Shown here: piece by piece, positions 51,488 to 61,201 of the stretch
Position numbering within the stretch: position 1 is the stretch's first letter
Layout: each line of letters starts with the position of its first letter
Origin: Bacteroidales bacterium
Lineage (GTDB): Bacteria; Bacteroidota; Bacteroidia; Bacteroidales; UBA932
NCBI GenBank assembly: GCA_024695285.1
Contig: JAILIM010000041.1
Span: 1 to 62,482 of the forward strand
Length of the DNA: 62,482 nt
Direction: 5' to 3'
Translations under genes and position numbers: made by a program
Notes under the pieces: model-generated
Told to the model about the DNA's origin: nothing
The model's database searches: none
The model's input: the letters and a program-made list of their open reading frames with translations, nothing else

Positions 51488-54400
51488 CTAGAAATCCACG
51501 GTGCTCCTGTAGTTGTAGCCCAGGACATCGTAGATGCCGAAGTGCTTGGAAACCACGGATTCCTTAAAGCGTGCATAGTCTTTCCGGGACTGCGGAGTCC
51601 ACGCCACCTCGCTGATGGAGCCAAGGCGCGGCAGGAGCCTGAACTCCAGCTCGCTCAGCGAAGAGACGCTCTCGGTCCACATGCAGGCCTCGGTGCCCAG
51701 GAAGCGGGACTCCTGCTCCGCCGTGAGCCCGGTGCTGCCGTTGAGCGTGAGTGTGTAGCATTCATTCATCAGCACGTTGCTGCCGGCATCTCCCGCCGGA
51801 TCCTGGCCATAGGACAGGTAGTGGGAGTAGCTGGGAGCCACGATGCCGCAAAGGCCCGCCTTAACTGCGTTGAGGCCGTGGCCGGCCTGCGTCCATGATT
51901 CCACGCAGAGGCCGGGAAGGTCGGAAGGGTTGAAATCGGAGTGGTTGCGGATGTCGGTCCAGACTTCCTGCCATCCTATCACTTTCTTGCCGTACTTGGC
52001 GGCAAGTCCGCACAGGTACTTGGTGAAGTGGTACTGCAGGCGCATCTTTTTCGTGACGCTTCCGTCGGTCTGGAGACCAAGGCTCTGAATCAGGGCATTG
52101 CAGTCTTCACAGCCGTCCCATGTCGTGGTGTAACTTGCTCCTGCGCGGGTCTCGTCTCCGCCGAAGTGGAGATACTCCGAATCAGGGAACATCCGGGCCA
52201 GCTGCCGGACTATGTTGTCGAGCACGGCTGCAGTCTCGCCCGTAGTTGCCTTTGCCACGCAAAGCAGGTCCCTGTTGATGCCCGTCTTGGTCCACACCCC
52301 GAAATCCCCGAAGCTGCCGTGCGTAGTGCAGGCAAGCTCGTTGTGCGCATTGAGTATCGCGGCCGCATGACCCGGAAGGTCAACTTCGGGCACCACTATA
52401 ATGCAGCGCTCATGGGCGTAGGCCACTATTTCAGCTATCTGCTCCCGGGTGTAGAAGCCGTTGTCCCGGTTCCAGCCCGGATACAGTATGGGATTCTGGC
52501 CACGGTAGGCGCCCAGCCTTGTCAGGGCGTCGTCGCCTTCTATCTCAATCCTCCACCCCTGGTCGTCCGTGAGATGCCAATGGAAGCGGTTGAGCTTGTA
52601 GATGGCCATGATATCCAGGTACTCCTTGATTTCATCCACCGGGAAGAAATGGCGGGACACGTCCAGGTGCAGGCCGCGCCAGACGAACCTGGGGGCGTCT
52701 TCTATGGACAGGCAGGGCACGGTCCAGTCGGGCGCGACGGCGGCGGAACCATATACGGCGGATGGCATCAGCTGCCTGAGCGTCTGCCAGGCGTAAAAAA
52801 CGCCCGTGCGGCCAGAAGCCCGGATGACCACCCTGTCGGACGACACGTCGAGCTTGTAGGCTTCCTCGCCCAAAGTGCTGTCTTTCAATATATTGATACC
52901 GCCCGCCCCGCCGCTGCCGGACGTGCTTTCCACCGTCGTGCCCATCCTTGAAGCAATCAGGCCGGCAACATCATCTCCGTCACCCCCGAAGGAAGTGTCG
53001 AAACGGACCGCCGTCCCGTAGAGACTGAAGCTGCCGCTGCCGGGAGTGAGGGACGCAGGATACGGAATCAGGTGGTAGGCGCAGGTCTGCGCAGGTTCAT
53101 CTCCCCCGGAGCTGCCGGCGCCTATAATCACGGGGAACGGGGTGCTGAAATCCCACACGTCCGAGGGCCAGCTGCGGGGAGCCTCCTGCGCATGGGAAGA
53201 GACGCTGCCGCTCTCGGATGCCGCCTTGGCGTAGCAGTCGCTCACACTGCCGCTGTTCGAACCGCACAGGGGCAGGTCCGGGTTCCAAGACACGCACCTG
53301 GCCACGGTGGCACCGGAATTGACGGCGCCCACGAGGCCGCCGGCATCGCCGGAAGTAGAAGGCGTGCCGGAAGCGTAACAATTACGCAGGGAGCCGGACA
53401 ACCTGCCCACCAGGCCGCCCACGTTGTCGGAACCGGACATATCGGCACGGGAGTAGGAATTCACCACAGTTGCTGCGGCATCCTGTATGCCGGTAATGCC
53501 GCCCACGTCGTAGCTGGGAGATGTGACGGTCACGTCCTGCTCCACTCCACAGGCCGAAATAGTGCCGGCCTGATGCCAGCCGGCGATGCCGCCGACCCTG
53601 CGGTATGAGCCGTGGACGGTGGTGTTGTCCACGAAACACAGGGTGCAGCCGGGAGCCTGCGAGGCAGTGCCGAGGCTGCCGAACATGCCGCCGGAAATGT
53701 CTTTACCGCTGACGGAGCAGCCCGACACGCGGCAGCCCCGGATATCCGATGCAAAGCGCACGTATCCGATCAGGCCGCCCACATAGTTGTTTTGGGAAGT
53801 GACGTCGCTGCCGGACACGACCACGTCCTTGACGGAGGTGCCGGCCTTCCTGATATTGCCGGCGAGGATGCCGCCCACGCCGTTGAAACCGCTGCCGCCC
53901 ACGTGGCAGCCGGTGATTGTGACCCTCTCCACTTCGGCCGCCTCACTGCCGCCGTTGCCGAGGTCGCCGGCAAGGATGCCTGAGGCTCCGGTGGTGGCGG
54001 TGACGCTGGCCCGGGCGATTGTAAGGTCCTTCACCTGGCCGTTCAGGGTGGAGAAGAGGCCGGCCGGATCGGTGCCGCCAGCCACGGTGAAGCCGCTTAG
54101 CGTCTTGCCGCCTCCATCCAGGCAGACATAGGCGCTCCTGGCATCCACTGGCGTCCATGCGGCGCCCTCCATGTCCACATCGGCAACCATCTTGAAGTGC
54201 TTCTTCTCACCTGCCGCCAGCAGGCCGGGCATGGCCTGCATCTGGTATTTGTCGGCGATGAGGTATGGGGCGGATGCGCTGCCGTTGTCGGCGGCACCGG
54301 CATAACGGTCCGTATTCCGGCAGTCCAGCCTTATTACGTGGAGCTTGCCGGAATCGAAGGAGCCGGCGGGAAGGAAGAAATAGCGTGAATACACGGTGTG

Positions 54401-55096
54401 GGCCGTGCCGGGGGCGTTGAAATGCACCAGCATCGCCGTGCCTGCGGGTATGGCCTGACTTCCGGAGGGAAGGTAGGCATAGAGGTCCAGGATGGAGTCC
54501 GCGCCTTCGTCGAGTTTCGCAGACAGGTTGATGGTCAGCGACTTGCCGCCGTTGTGGAAAATGGGCTCGCTGGCGGTGATATCCACGGAAGCGACGGAAG
54601 CAACGGCTTCGGACGAAGGGAGCTTCGCCTGGATGCGCAGCACGCTGGAGATGTCGGTAAAGGTCACGGTCGAGTAGCCGGGGATGTTTTCGGCAGACGC
54701 TATGTATTTCAGGTCACCGGCATCGCCGTCCCTGGGCTGGGTCTGTTCGGAATAGTTGACCGAGGCGTTCAGGACCGCCACGTCGTAGGATGCGGCGGTG
54801 ATCTGCAGGCCGCTGAAACTGCCTTGCTTCTTGCCTATGCATGAGGCGTCCAGCACGAAATCGCTGAATTGGCTGTGGTCTTCGTGGTCATAGACGCGCA
54901 GCATGTCTCCTTCCGCCCAGGCAAGGCTCATGTATGGCTTCCCGTCCTTTTCTCCTGGGGTGAACGCCACCTTCGTGATAGCGTCTGAAAGGATTGCGCT
55001 GATACTGACAGACCGCGAGGGTCCGTCTTCAGATTCCGGCTTCGTGCAGGAAATCGCTGCAAGAGCAGCAAGGCAAATAATCCACTTGTTTTTCAT
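51488..55096 (-). CDS. GLUG-scaffold lipoprotein fused to a GH20 beta-N-acetylhexosaminidase
   Basis: 1202 residues from ATG 55096 (lipobox AALAAISC). Residues about 20-270: fimbrillin-like domain (YMSLAWAEGDMLRVYDHED). About 280-650: GLUG-type solenoid (VGGILAG, VGGLIGY, VGGIAGW, VGGLVGR). The scaffold's usual end (WPSDVWDFSTPFPVI) is followed by a complete GH20 enzyme: GH20b domain (HLIPYPASLTPGSG), then the barrel with WRGLHLDVSRHFFPV, FHWHLTDDQGWRIEI, VPEVDLPGHA and the catalytic Asp-Glu in LHFGGDETR (near residue 980). It should cleave terminal GlcNAc/GalNAc at the cell surface. It is third in an operon whose first two products are the same scaffold without an enzyme. Confidence 0.92.
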   Translation of the reverse strand: MKNKWIICLAALAAISCTKPESEDGPSRSVSISAILSDAITKVAFTPGEKDGKPYMSLAWAEGDMLRVYDHEDHSQFSDFVLDASCIGKKQGSFSGLQITAASYDVAVLNASVNYSEQTQPRDGDAGDLKYIASAENIPGYSTVTFTDISSVLRIQAKLPSSEAVASVASVDITASEPIFHNGGKSLTINLSAKLDEGADSILDLYAYLPSGSQAIPAGTAMLVHFNAPGTAHTVYSRYFFLPAGSFDSGKLHVIRLDCRNTDRYAGAADNGSASAPYLIADKYQMQAMPGLLAAGEKKHFKMVADVDMEGAAWTPVDARSAYVCLDGGGKTLSGFTVAGGTDPAGLFSTLNGQVKDLTIARASVTATTGASGILAGDLGNGGSEAAEVERVTITGCHVGGSGFNGVGGILAGNIRKAGTSVKDVVVSGSDVTSQNNYVGGLIGYVRFASDIRGCRVSGCSVSGKDISGGMFGSLGTASQAPGCTLCFVDNTTVHGSYRRVGGIAGWHQAGTISACGVEQDVTVTSPSYDVGGITGIQDAAATVVNSYSRADMSGSDNVGGLVGRLSGSLRNCYASGTPSTSGDAGGLVGAVNSGATVARCVSWNPDLPLCGSNSGSVSDCYAKAASESGSVSSHAQEAPRSWPSDVWDFSTPFPVIIGAGSSGGDEPAQTCAYHLIPYPASLTPGSGSFSLYGTAVRFDTSFGGDGDDVAGLIASRMGTTVESTSGSGGAGGINILKDSTLGEEAYKLDVSSDRVVIRASGRTGVFYAWQTLRQLMPSAVYGSAAVAPDWTVPCLSIEDAPRFVWRGLHLDVSRHFFPVDEIKEYLDIMAIYKLNRFHWHLTDDQGWRIEIEGDDALTRLGAYRGQNPILYPGWNRDNGFYTREQIAEIVAYAHERCIIVVPEVDLPGHAAAILNAHNELACTTHGSFGDFGVWTKTGINRDLLCVAKATTGETAAVLDNIVRQLARMFPDSEYLHFGGDETRAGASYTTTWDGCEDCNALIQSLGLQTDGSVTKKMRLQYHFTKYLCGLAAKYGKKVIGWQEVWTDIRNHSDFNPSDLPGLCVESWTQAGHGLNAVKAGLCGIVAPSYSHYLSYGQDPAGDAGSNVLMNECYTLTLNGSTGLTAEQESRFLGTEACMWTESVSSLSELEFRLLPRLGSISEVAWTPQSRKDYARFKESVVSKHFGIYDVLGYNYRSTVDF

Positions 55097-55131
55097 ATAG
55101 CACAAATATGCAGCTTTCAGCGCTGTTTTGC

Positions 55132-55173
55132 CATAATAGGCGTCGTCCCTTTGCAGGAGCGGCGCCTATTATG
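55132..55173. repeat. 11-bp inverted repeat between two lipoprotein genes
   Basis: CATAATAGGCG (55132-55142) and CGCCTATTATG (55163-55173) are exact reverse complements. The hairpin lies in the 92-nt gap before the GH20 gene. No T-run follows, so it may protect or process the mRNA rather than end it. A weak -7-like box (CATATTTG, 55110-55103 on the minus strand) follows. Confidence 0.55.
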
Positions 55174-55188
55174 AAACGGCATGGAAAA

Positions 55189-57489
55189 CTACTTGAGTTT
55201 GGGCTCGGCAGCGGAGAGATCCCAGACAGAGCCGTCCCAGCCAAGGGCCGCGGCCTGCGAGGAGATGGTGCCGGAGTTTCCGATGTAGTTGTCGGTGTAC
55301 TTGGAGACATCCACGTAGACCGTACTCTCATCGACAACCTTTGAACTCACTGCGCCATAGAAAGGCAATGAGCCGTTCCAGGCGATGCACTTGTTGACCA
55401 CGGTAGCGTTGGCCTCGTCATAGCCGTCTCCCGCAAGACCCGCGAATGCGCCGACAGCGGAACCTTCCCCGCTGACCAGAGCACTGGTGTAGCAGTATTG
55501 TACCGTGTTGTTGTCCAGACAGTTGCCGGCAAAGCCGCCAATGTTGTTGACAGCACCGCCAGTCACTATGGCCTTGGTATAGCAGTTGGTGACGGTGGCC
55601 TTCTGGAGGTATCCGACGAATCCGCCGACATTGATGTCATTGGCAGTGAGGCTGACGGTCTGGTCGACATAGCACTTGTCGGCCACGGTGTAGAACACAC
55701 CGGCGAAACCGCCGCAGTGCTGCGCTCCGGAAATGGAAGTATTTTTCACGTAACAATTCCTGTAGGTAGTCTTCCCACTTCCTGAATCGCCGAGGAAGCC
55801 TCCGAGACGGCCGCAAGAGACGGCGGTGATTTCGGCTCCGTCCACATAGCAGTTCTCGAACAGGGCATTGGCATCGGTAGTGACCCTTCCGATGAAACCG
55901 GCCACAGGAGAGTTCTTGACGGAGTTTCTTTCGGACGTAATCGTGCCTCCGAGATATGCGCAGTTACGGATCTGGGCAGGCACCGCGGATCCAATCTGGC
56001 CGATAAAGCCGGCGGTGTAGTAACTGCCGGGGTTCTCGATATTGCCCTTTGCCGTGCAACCATCTATGGTGCCTGCGGCGTTCACGTTGCCGATAAATGC
56101 AGCCACGGAGCAACCGTTATATTCTGTGGCTGTCTGCTTGAAGGAATTAGTGCCCGTCACGTGGCAGTTGGTGATGGTGGAGGCCTCCGAACCAAGTACG
56201 CCGGCAAAACCACCGGTGTTCCTATTTTTCGAAGTGGCGGTAGCGACAATCGAAGAGTTGCTCACGGTCACGCCTTCGCAATGTCCGACTATCATGGAAT
56301 CTCCGGAGCCGGTGCCGATGTAACCCGCCACGACGCCGGTATTGTTGTTGCCTGCATCGATGCTGGCCTTGTCGAAGATCACGTTGCAGATGGTGCCGTT
56401 GAGCACGCCGGCGAAGCTGGGATAACCGACCGAGTGTCCGACGGTCAGTTTGCTGATGGTGTGGCCCTTTCCGTCGAAGTACATCGCCTTGAGATAACCG
56501 TTGGAAGGATTGAGGGCGGTCCAGTCCTTGCCGGTCATGTCGATGTCGTCGGCAAGCTCGAAATAGATGGTCTTGCCATCTTCCATGACCTCATGCATAT
56601 TCACCAGCTGCTGGGCAGTAGCGATCAGGTAGGGATTCGCCTGGGTGCCGTCACCGCCTGCAAAGAGATGCTTCTCGATGCCCTTGGTGAACTTGAACAC
56701 GCTCACGCGGCCCTGCTTGAGGGGCGTAGTGGCGGCAAGGGTGAAGGTGGTGCTGTAGATGTCCCCTATGCCGTCGGTGATGGAAAGGGTGACGGGCTCG
56801 CCGCCGGGAAGGCCTGCGCCGCCCCAGGGAAGCATCGCATAAGCGGTCAGGACCTGGGAAGAGGCCGACACGTCAACATTCTTCAGGCCTATGGAGAACT
56901 TGCCCAGTGAGCAGGACATTTCGGCCTTGGAAAGCGTGGTCACGCCGGCGGGCATGGTGGCGATTATCTTCACGATCGCGGGCACCAGGAGGGAGCCGCC
57001 GTGGGCGGTGGCCCACTCTTCGGAGAAGGTGAAGTTCTCGTAGGTGTCCACTCCCTGCAGGCAGGCGATGTAGCGCAGATGGTCGGTGTTGCCGTTGCCG
57101 CTCTGCACCTGGTTTTCATAATTGTAGGCAATCGCCTCGTCCACGGTGCTGAATTCATCGCCGGGATAGAGGATGGAGAAGGAAGAGCCGGAGACGGCGG
57201 TGCCGGTGAATTCGGCTTCGTGGTCGGTGTAGCCGTCCTTGATGTAGAACTCCTGGGACTCGCTGCCGGAGATGACGCGAAGCACGTCGTCGTCCGTCCA
57301 CTTGAGGTGGAGGTTGTCGTTCTCGGTGTTGGCTTCGTACTCCACCTTGGTGGCCTCGGGGATTGAAGCCTTGATAGTGATCTGCTCGCCGGCAGCAGGC
57401 TGGGCAGGGGTCTCCTGAATCTTGTTGCAGGAAGCGGCAAGAATCATCGCGGCAACGGCCGGGACGAAAATACTGATAATCTTTTTCAT
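55189..57489 (-). CDS. Fimbrillin/GLUG-repeat surface lipoprotein (GLUG4)
   Basis: 766 residues from ATG 57489, where the signal peptide starts (FVPAVAAMILAASC). Fimbrillin-like domain about 25-270 (LHLKWTDDDVLRVISGSES), then GLUG-type repeats (MYFDGKGHTISKL, TGGFAGVLG, VAGFIGR, LGGFLGD, VGGFVGY, IGGFAGN). C terminus AAALGWDGSVWDLSAAEPKLK-type, shared with the preceding gene's product. It is likely a surface scaffold or adhesin, and is preceded by a 40-residue ORF. Confidence 0.85.
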   Translation of the reverse strand: MKKIISIFVPAVAAMILAASCNKIQETPAQPAAGEQITIKASIPEATKVEYEANTENDNLHLKWTDDDVLRVISGSESQEFYIKDGYTDHEAEFTGTAVSGSSFSILYPGDEFSTVDEAIAYNYENQVQSGNGNTDHLRYIACLQGVDTYENFTFSEEWATAHGGSLLVPAIVKIIATMPAGVTTLSKAEMSCSLGKFSIGLKNVDVSASSQVLTAYAMLPWGGAGLPGGEPVTLSITDGIGDIYSTTFTLAATTPLKQGRVSVFKFTKGIEKHLFAGGDGTQANPYLIATAQQLVNMHEVMEDGKTIYFELADDIDMTGKDWTALNPSNGYLKAMYFDGKGHTISKLTVGHSVGYPSFAGVLNGTICNVIFDKASIDAGNNNTGVVAGYIGTGSGDSMIVGHCEGVTVSNSSIVATATSKNRNTGGFAGVLGSEASTITNCHVTGTNSFKQTATEYNGCSVAAFIGNVNAAGTIDGCTAKGNIENPGSYYTAGFIGQIGSAVPAQIRNCAYLGGTITSERNSVKNSPVAGFIGRVTTDANALFENCYVDGAEITAVSCGRLGGFLGDSGSGKTTYRNCYVKNTSISGAQHCGGFAGVFYTVADKCYVDQTVSLTANDINVGGFVGYLQKATVTNCYTKAIVTGGAVNNIGGFAGNCLDNNTVQYCYTSALVSGEGSAVGAFAGLAGDGYDEANATVVNKCIAWNGSLPFYGAVSSKVVDESTVYVDVSKYTDNYIGNSGTISSQAAALGWDGSVWDLSAAEPKLK

Positions 57490-57502
57490 AATCTTCGGCC
57501 GT

Positions 57503-57625
57503 TTAGTTTTCAAACACAAGATCTGAAGGCATGTCTTCCAGACTGCCGTCCGGAGACTGTGCCAGAAGGCTCTCAAGAGCCACTCTCACCTCCTCGCTGA
57601 GAGGAGCATAATACTTGGATTTCAT
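57503..57625 (-). CDS. Short ORF (40 aa) preceding GLUG4
   Basis: 40 codons from ATG 57625: basic/aromatic start MKSKYYAPLSEEVRVALES and acidic end LEDMPSDLVFEN. It lies 22 nt after the upstream lipoprotein gene and 13 nt before the next. Small proteins that start M-K-x-K-Y-Y-x-P are, from memory, common beside Bacteroidales surface lipoprotein genes, but their function is unknown. Confidence 0.65.
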   Translation of the reverse strand: MKSKYYAPLSEEVRVALESLLAQSPDGSLEDMPSDLVFEN

Positions 57626-57647
57626 CCTGTATGTGGTTTAAAGTATG

Positions 57648-60600
57648 TTATTTCAATTTGGGGAGCTCGCCGCTGAAATCCCAGATGGCGCTGTCCCAGC
57701 CGAGCGTGGCGGAAGCGAGCTGGGAAAGGGTCTTGCCTGCTTCAACCTTACCTTGGTAAGCCCACCTGCAGGCCTGGCCGTCACTACTGTTGAAAGCTGT
57801 TAGAGTAGTTGGATCTTCCATATCGGAATTATCTGCATTCCGGCGCACCAGCGGATGAGTCGTACCGTCAACATCAGGATGACTATAACCGCTGTCCGGT
57901 ACCCACCAGGCGGTGAGATTCAATCCGGGCTTACGATAATTGTCCGTCAAATGGCAATTGGGATGGGCGGTGGCGACCACGGCTCCGGAGCTCCATTTAC
58001 TGGTTGAACAGTCGCTCGCCGTGACCTCGCTGTTCCAGGCGACGCAGCGCTCGACTACAGGAGTGGCCGTACCAATGATACTGATAAAGCCGCCCAGCCT
58101 GAACGAACCGACCACGGCTCCTGAAGCGTAGCAGTTGGAAATGCGGGCGGAAGTCACTGTGGAAATCTGTCCGATAAAACCGCCGCGGATATAGTTCGAG
58201 CCGACTATATTACCTGTAGCATAGCAGTTCTCTATGACCACTTTTATGGTGTTGGTCGCGTGATGTATGTTTCCGATGAAAGAAGCAACATAACGCTTGT
58301 CGGAGTATATGTCACCGGTTGCGAAACAGCGGGTAATAGTTGCGGTTCCGTTGTTGATTGCGCCTATGAAACCGCCGCTGTAATCACCCTTTTTGTTCGT
58401 GACCTTGCTGCTTGTGGAGCACTTGTCAATTGTTGCCGTGCCACCGTTAGTGATAAGTCCGCAGAAGCCTGCGTACGTGCCTCCTCCGTTCGCAGTCACG
58501 TCTCCGGAAGAAGAACAGCCTGTCAGGGTGCCGCCGCAGATCCATCCTGCGAAACCGCCGTTGTTGCTGCCAGTGTAGGTGCATACGGCTGACGTGGAAC
58601 AATTGGCAAAGACTCCGGTATTGGTCTGTCCTGTGAAACCGCCGCATCCGCTCTGTCCCAGGACGGTGCCGCTTGCGGTACAATTGGATATCACAGGGAC
58701 AACTTCTTCCACCTTACCCTCCACAAAAGCTGCAAAACCAGCGGTGAAATTGTTGCCGGAGACATCGCCTTCTGCAGTACAATTGTCAATCTTGGCATAT
58801 CTGACCCCTTCGCCAGGAACCACATAGCCGGCAAAACCACCGATATGCTGGCCCTTAAGGCTGGTCATATCCACGATGGCATCGCAGTACTCAATAGTAC
58901 CGGAGTGATAACCCACGAAGCCACCGAGCTTGAGGGGAGTGCCCTGGGTGTTGGTGGAAGTAATCTTGACGTAGGCCTTGCTGCGGACGTCTCCGTTCTT
59001 CGTGATCTTGCCGTAGCAGACCCCGGTGAAACCGCCAGTGTTGATGACATTGAATTTATCATCCGTCTTCGTGGGTTCTTTAGTATTGATGACGACCTTG
59101 GCGGAAGGTGTACCGACCGTGCATCCGCTGATGACAACTTTGTCCTGCACCATTCCGGCGAAACCGCCGCCACGGGCGTCATTCGTGCAATTGACATTGA
59201 TGGTGGCATCCTCAACCTGGCAATCGGTGAATGTGGAGAAGTCGTTTCCCATCGAGCCCGCGAAACCGCCGACATAACGGTCGCTGGCCGTGACGGTGCC
59301 GCCGGTGTACTTACAACCGGACACGACGACCATAGCTTCCGGGAAACCAATCACGCCGCCTACAATGCCTGCGCCCGTCACGTTGGTGCCGGAAACGGTG
59401 CAGCCAGTGATGGTTACGGTGGCAGTGCCTGCGGTGCCGCTGTTGATACGTCCTATCATACCGCCGACATTGGAGCTTGTGCTGTTCACGGATCCGTTGG
59501 TGATATTCACGTTAGTAATCTTATGGCCTGTCCCCTGGATATACTCGGCAAAGATGCCCCTGCCGGTAACGGTGGAATGGTCCAGCGTAAGGTCCCGGAT
59601 TGAGCCCTTGAACACATAAAACAGGTTCTTGCTGAGGTTGCTGATGGTCTTGCCGTTGCCGTCGAAATCGACCAGTCTCTTATAACCGGAGCCGGCATTG
59701 AGGTGGGTCCAGGTCTCGCCGGCCATATCGATGTCGTCAATCATCTTGAAATAGGTGGTGGCGTCGTCGACCATAAAGCCGTCAACTGCCTGAAGCTGGT
59801 ACTTGTCGCCGATGAGGTATGCCTTGGCCTCGGAAGTGCCGTCGCAGGAGGTGAGGCCGGCGTGCTTGTCGGACTTGGAGGCGTTGATGCTGATAGCGTT
59901 GAACGCTCCGTCGGAGAAGCTGTCCGCAGGCAGCTCAATGTAGCGGGTGTATACGGTGTGGGCCGTTTCGGGGGCATTGAAACGCACGAGAAGAGAAGTG
60001 CCGGCAGCAATTGCCTGTCCGCCCGAAGGGAGGGTTGCGAAGAAATGCAGGATGCCGTCTGCACCGGCGTCCCCGGCTGCATCGAAGGTGATGGCCAGGG
60101 TCTTGCCGCCGTTGAAGATGGCTTCGCTCGCAGCGATTTCCACGGACTTGATTGCAGCCGCGACCTCCGTGGAGGGCATCTTGGCGGTGATGGCCAGGAC
60201 GCTGGAGCAGTCGGTGAAGTCGATGGAATCGTAACTTGCTATGTTGCTTGCACTTGCCAGATACTTTAGGCCAGAGGTTTCGCCGTCGGAGGGCTGGGTC
60301 TGGGCTGCATAGTCGAAGGCGGCGTTGATCACTTCCACGTCGTAGGCAGAGGCCGTGATGGCCGTGCCGGTGAAGATGCCTTTCTTCTGGCCCACGCTGG
60401 CGGGGTCGAGAGTGAAGTCTTCGTATTTGGTCCTGTCGGAGTGGTCATAGACGCGGATGGCGTCGCCGTCGGCCCAGGCAAGGGCCACGGTGCCAGTGGG
60501 CTTGTTGCCGGCGTCATAGCCGACGCCGAAGCTGACCTTGGTCTGGATATCGCTAAGGGTCGCGCTGATGGTGATTTTCTCTCCGGCAGCAGGGGTGGCG

Positions 60601-60680
60601 GGCACATCGGTGACGGCCTTGTTGCAGGAGACGGCGAAGAGGGCGAGAATGCCGCAGGAAATGGATAAGATCTTTTTCAT
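57648..60680 (-). CDS. Fimbrillin/GLUG-repeat surface lipoprotein (GLUG3)
   Basis: 1010 residues, lipobox LALFAVSC. Fimbrillin-like domain about 25-280 (VALAWADGDAIRVYDHSD), very similar to that of the GH20 fusion protein, then a long GLUG solenoid with more than ten GGF.G or GGMIG turns (VGGMIGR, VGGFAGS, GGGFAGM, LGGFVGY, IGGFAGY, CGGFTGQ). It ends LGWDSAIWDFSGELPKLK. No catalytic motif. It is first large gene of the minus-strand operon driven from 60.9 kb. Confidence 0.87.
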   Translation of the reverse strand: MKKILSISCGILALFAVSCNKAVTDVPATPAAGEKITISATLSDIQTKVSFGVGYDAGNKPTGTVALAWADGDAIRVYDHSDRTKYEDFTLDPASVGQKKGIFTGTAITASAYDVEVINAAFDYAAQTQPSDGETSGLKYLASASNIASYDSIDFTDCSSVLAITAKMPSTEVAAAIKSVEIAASEAIFNGGKTLAITFDAAGDAGADGILHFFATLPSGGQAIAAGTSLLVRFNAPETAHTVYTRYIELPADSFSDGAFNAISINASKSDKHAGLTSCDGTSEAKAYLIGDKYQLQAVDGFMVDDATTYFKMIDDIDMAGETWTHLNAGSGYKRLVDFDGNGKTISNLSKNLFYVFKGSIRDLTLDHSTVTGRGIFAEYIQGTGHKITNVNITNGSVNSTSSNVGGMIGRINSGTAGTATVTITGCTVSGTNVTGAGIVGGVIGFPEAMVVVSGCKYTGGTVTASDRYVGGFAGSMGNDFSTFTDCQVEDATINVNCTNDARGGGFAGMVQDKVVISGCTVGTPSAKVVINTKEPTKTDDKFNVINTGGFTGVCYGKITKNGDVRSKAYVKITSTNTQGTPLKLGGFVGYHSGTIEYCDAIVDMTSLKGQHIGGFAGYVVPGEGVRYAKIDNCTAEGDVSGNNFTAGFAAFVEGKVEEVVPVISNCTASGTVLGQSGCGGFTGQTNTGVFANCSTSAVCTYTGSNNGGFAGWICGGTLTGCSSSGDVTANGGGTYAGFCGLITNGGTATIDKCSTSSKVTNKKGDYSGGFIGAINNGTATITRCFATGDIYSDKRYVASFIGNIHHATNTIKVVIENCYATGNIVGSNYIRGGFIGQISTVTSARISNCYASGAVVGSFRLGGFISIIGTATPVVERCVAWNSEVTASDCSTSKWSSGAVVATAHPNCHLTDNYRKPGLNLTAWWVPDSGYSHPDVDGTTHPLVRRNADNSDMEDPTTLTAFNSSDGQACRWAYQGKVEAGKTLSQLASATLGWDSAIWDFSGELPKLK

Positions 60681-60695
60681 ACTACGTTCCTCCCA

Positions 60696-60833
60696 CTAAA
60701 AACCTTCATCGTAGATGGATTTCACATCCATGTCACGCAGATCGCCGCTTGCAGCGATGAACTGCTCATAATCAGCCTCGCAGGCACACGCCAGCGGCTT
60801 GACGTATACCTCTTTTGACAACATTTTACTCAT
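60696..60833 (-). CDS. Short ORF (45 aa) preceding GLUG3
   Basis: 45 codons from ATG 60833 (an ATG at 60824 is possible): MSKMLSKEVYVKPLACACEA, acidic end RDMDVKSIYDEGF. It is first in the operon, about 33 nt downstream of the predicted start site, and 15 nt before the lipoprotein. It has the same position and general pattern as 57503-57625, 17206-17337 and 19753-19887. Confidence 0.65.
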   Translation of the reverse strand: MSKMLSKEVYVKPLACACEADYEQFIAASGDLRDMDVKSIYDEGF

Positions 60834-60871
60834 TGTTTTTATTGATTTATAATTAGTTTCGTTACAAATTT

Positions 60872-60903
60872 CAAAAATAATGTTTTTTTCTTCAAATAGC
60901 AAA
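60872..60903 (-). promoter_or_regulatory. Promoter of the GLUG/GH20 operon
   Basis: Minus strand: TTTG at 60903-60900, 20-nt spacer, TATTTTTG at 60879-60872. This matches the Bacteroidetes consensus well and would start a transcript near 60866 carrying the short ORF and the three lipoprotein genes. Confidence 0.7.
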
Positions 60904-60985
60904 CACGGAATCATGGTTCCCGCCTCCAGTCACCGGACTCTGGCACTCTAGTGTGGAGAGGCACATGCTTTCTTCCTATCCTTCG

Positions 60986-61114
60986 CAGCTCCGATTCTCT
61001 TCCGGTCCGTGAAATGTAATCCCCTGACCGATAGCTATCTATTTAAACCAGATTGCTCCGGACGGGGCAATCGGGAATGTAGATATTTTTGATTATCAGA
61101 CAATTGCATCTCAC
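60986..61114. repeat. ~130-bp repeated element, copy B
   Basis: Similar throughout (I estimate about 80%) to 62002-62132 in the same orientation. The core is a stem-loop (GATTGC 61051-61056 with GCAATC 61067-61072). In copy B the reading frame that is open in copy A is broken by a stop, so the element is probably not conserved as protein. The rest of 60904-61160 shows nothing else I can identify. Confidence 0.6.
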
Positions 61115-61166
61115 ATAACAAACAATAAATCAGCTCTGCGCTGAATCAAATAATACCCGTAAACTA

Positions 61167-61196
61167 TTGCAGGAAGATTTTATTTGATTACCTTTG
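61167..61196 (+). promoter_or_regulatory. Promoter of a candidate small RNA
   Basis: TTG at 61167-61169, 19-nt spacer, TACCTTTG at 61189-61196; start expected near 61202. Confidence 0.65.
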
Positions 61197-61201
61197 CACT
61201 G

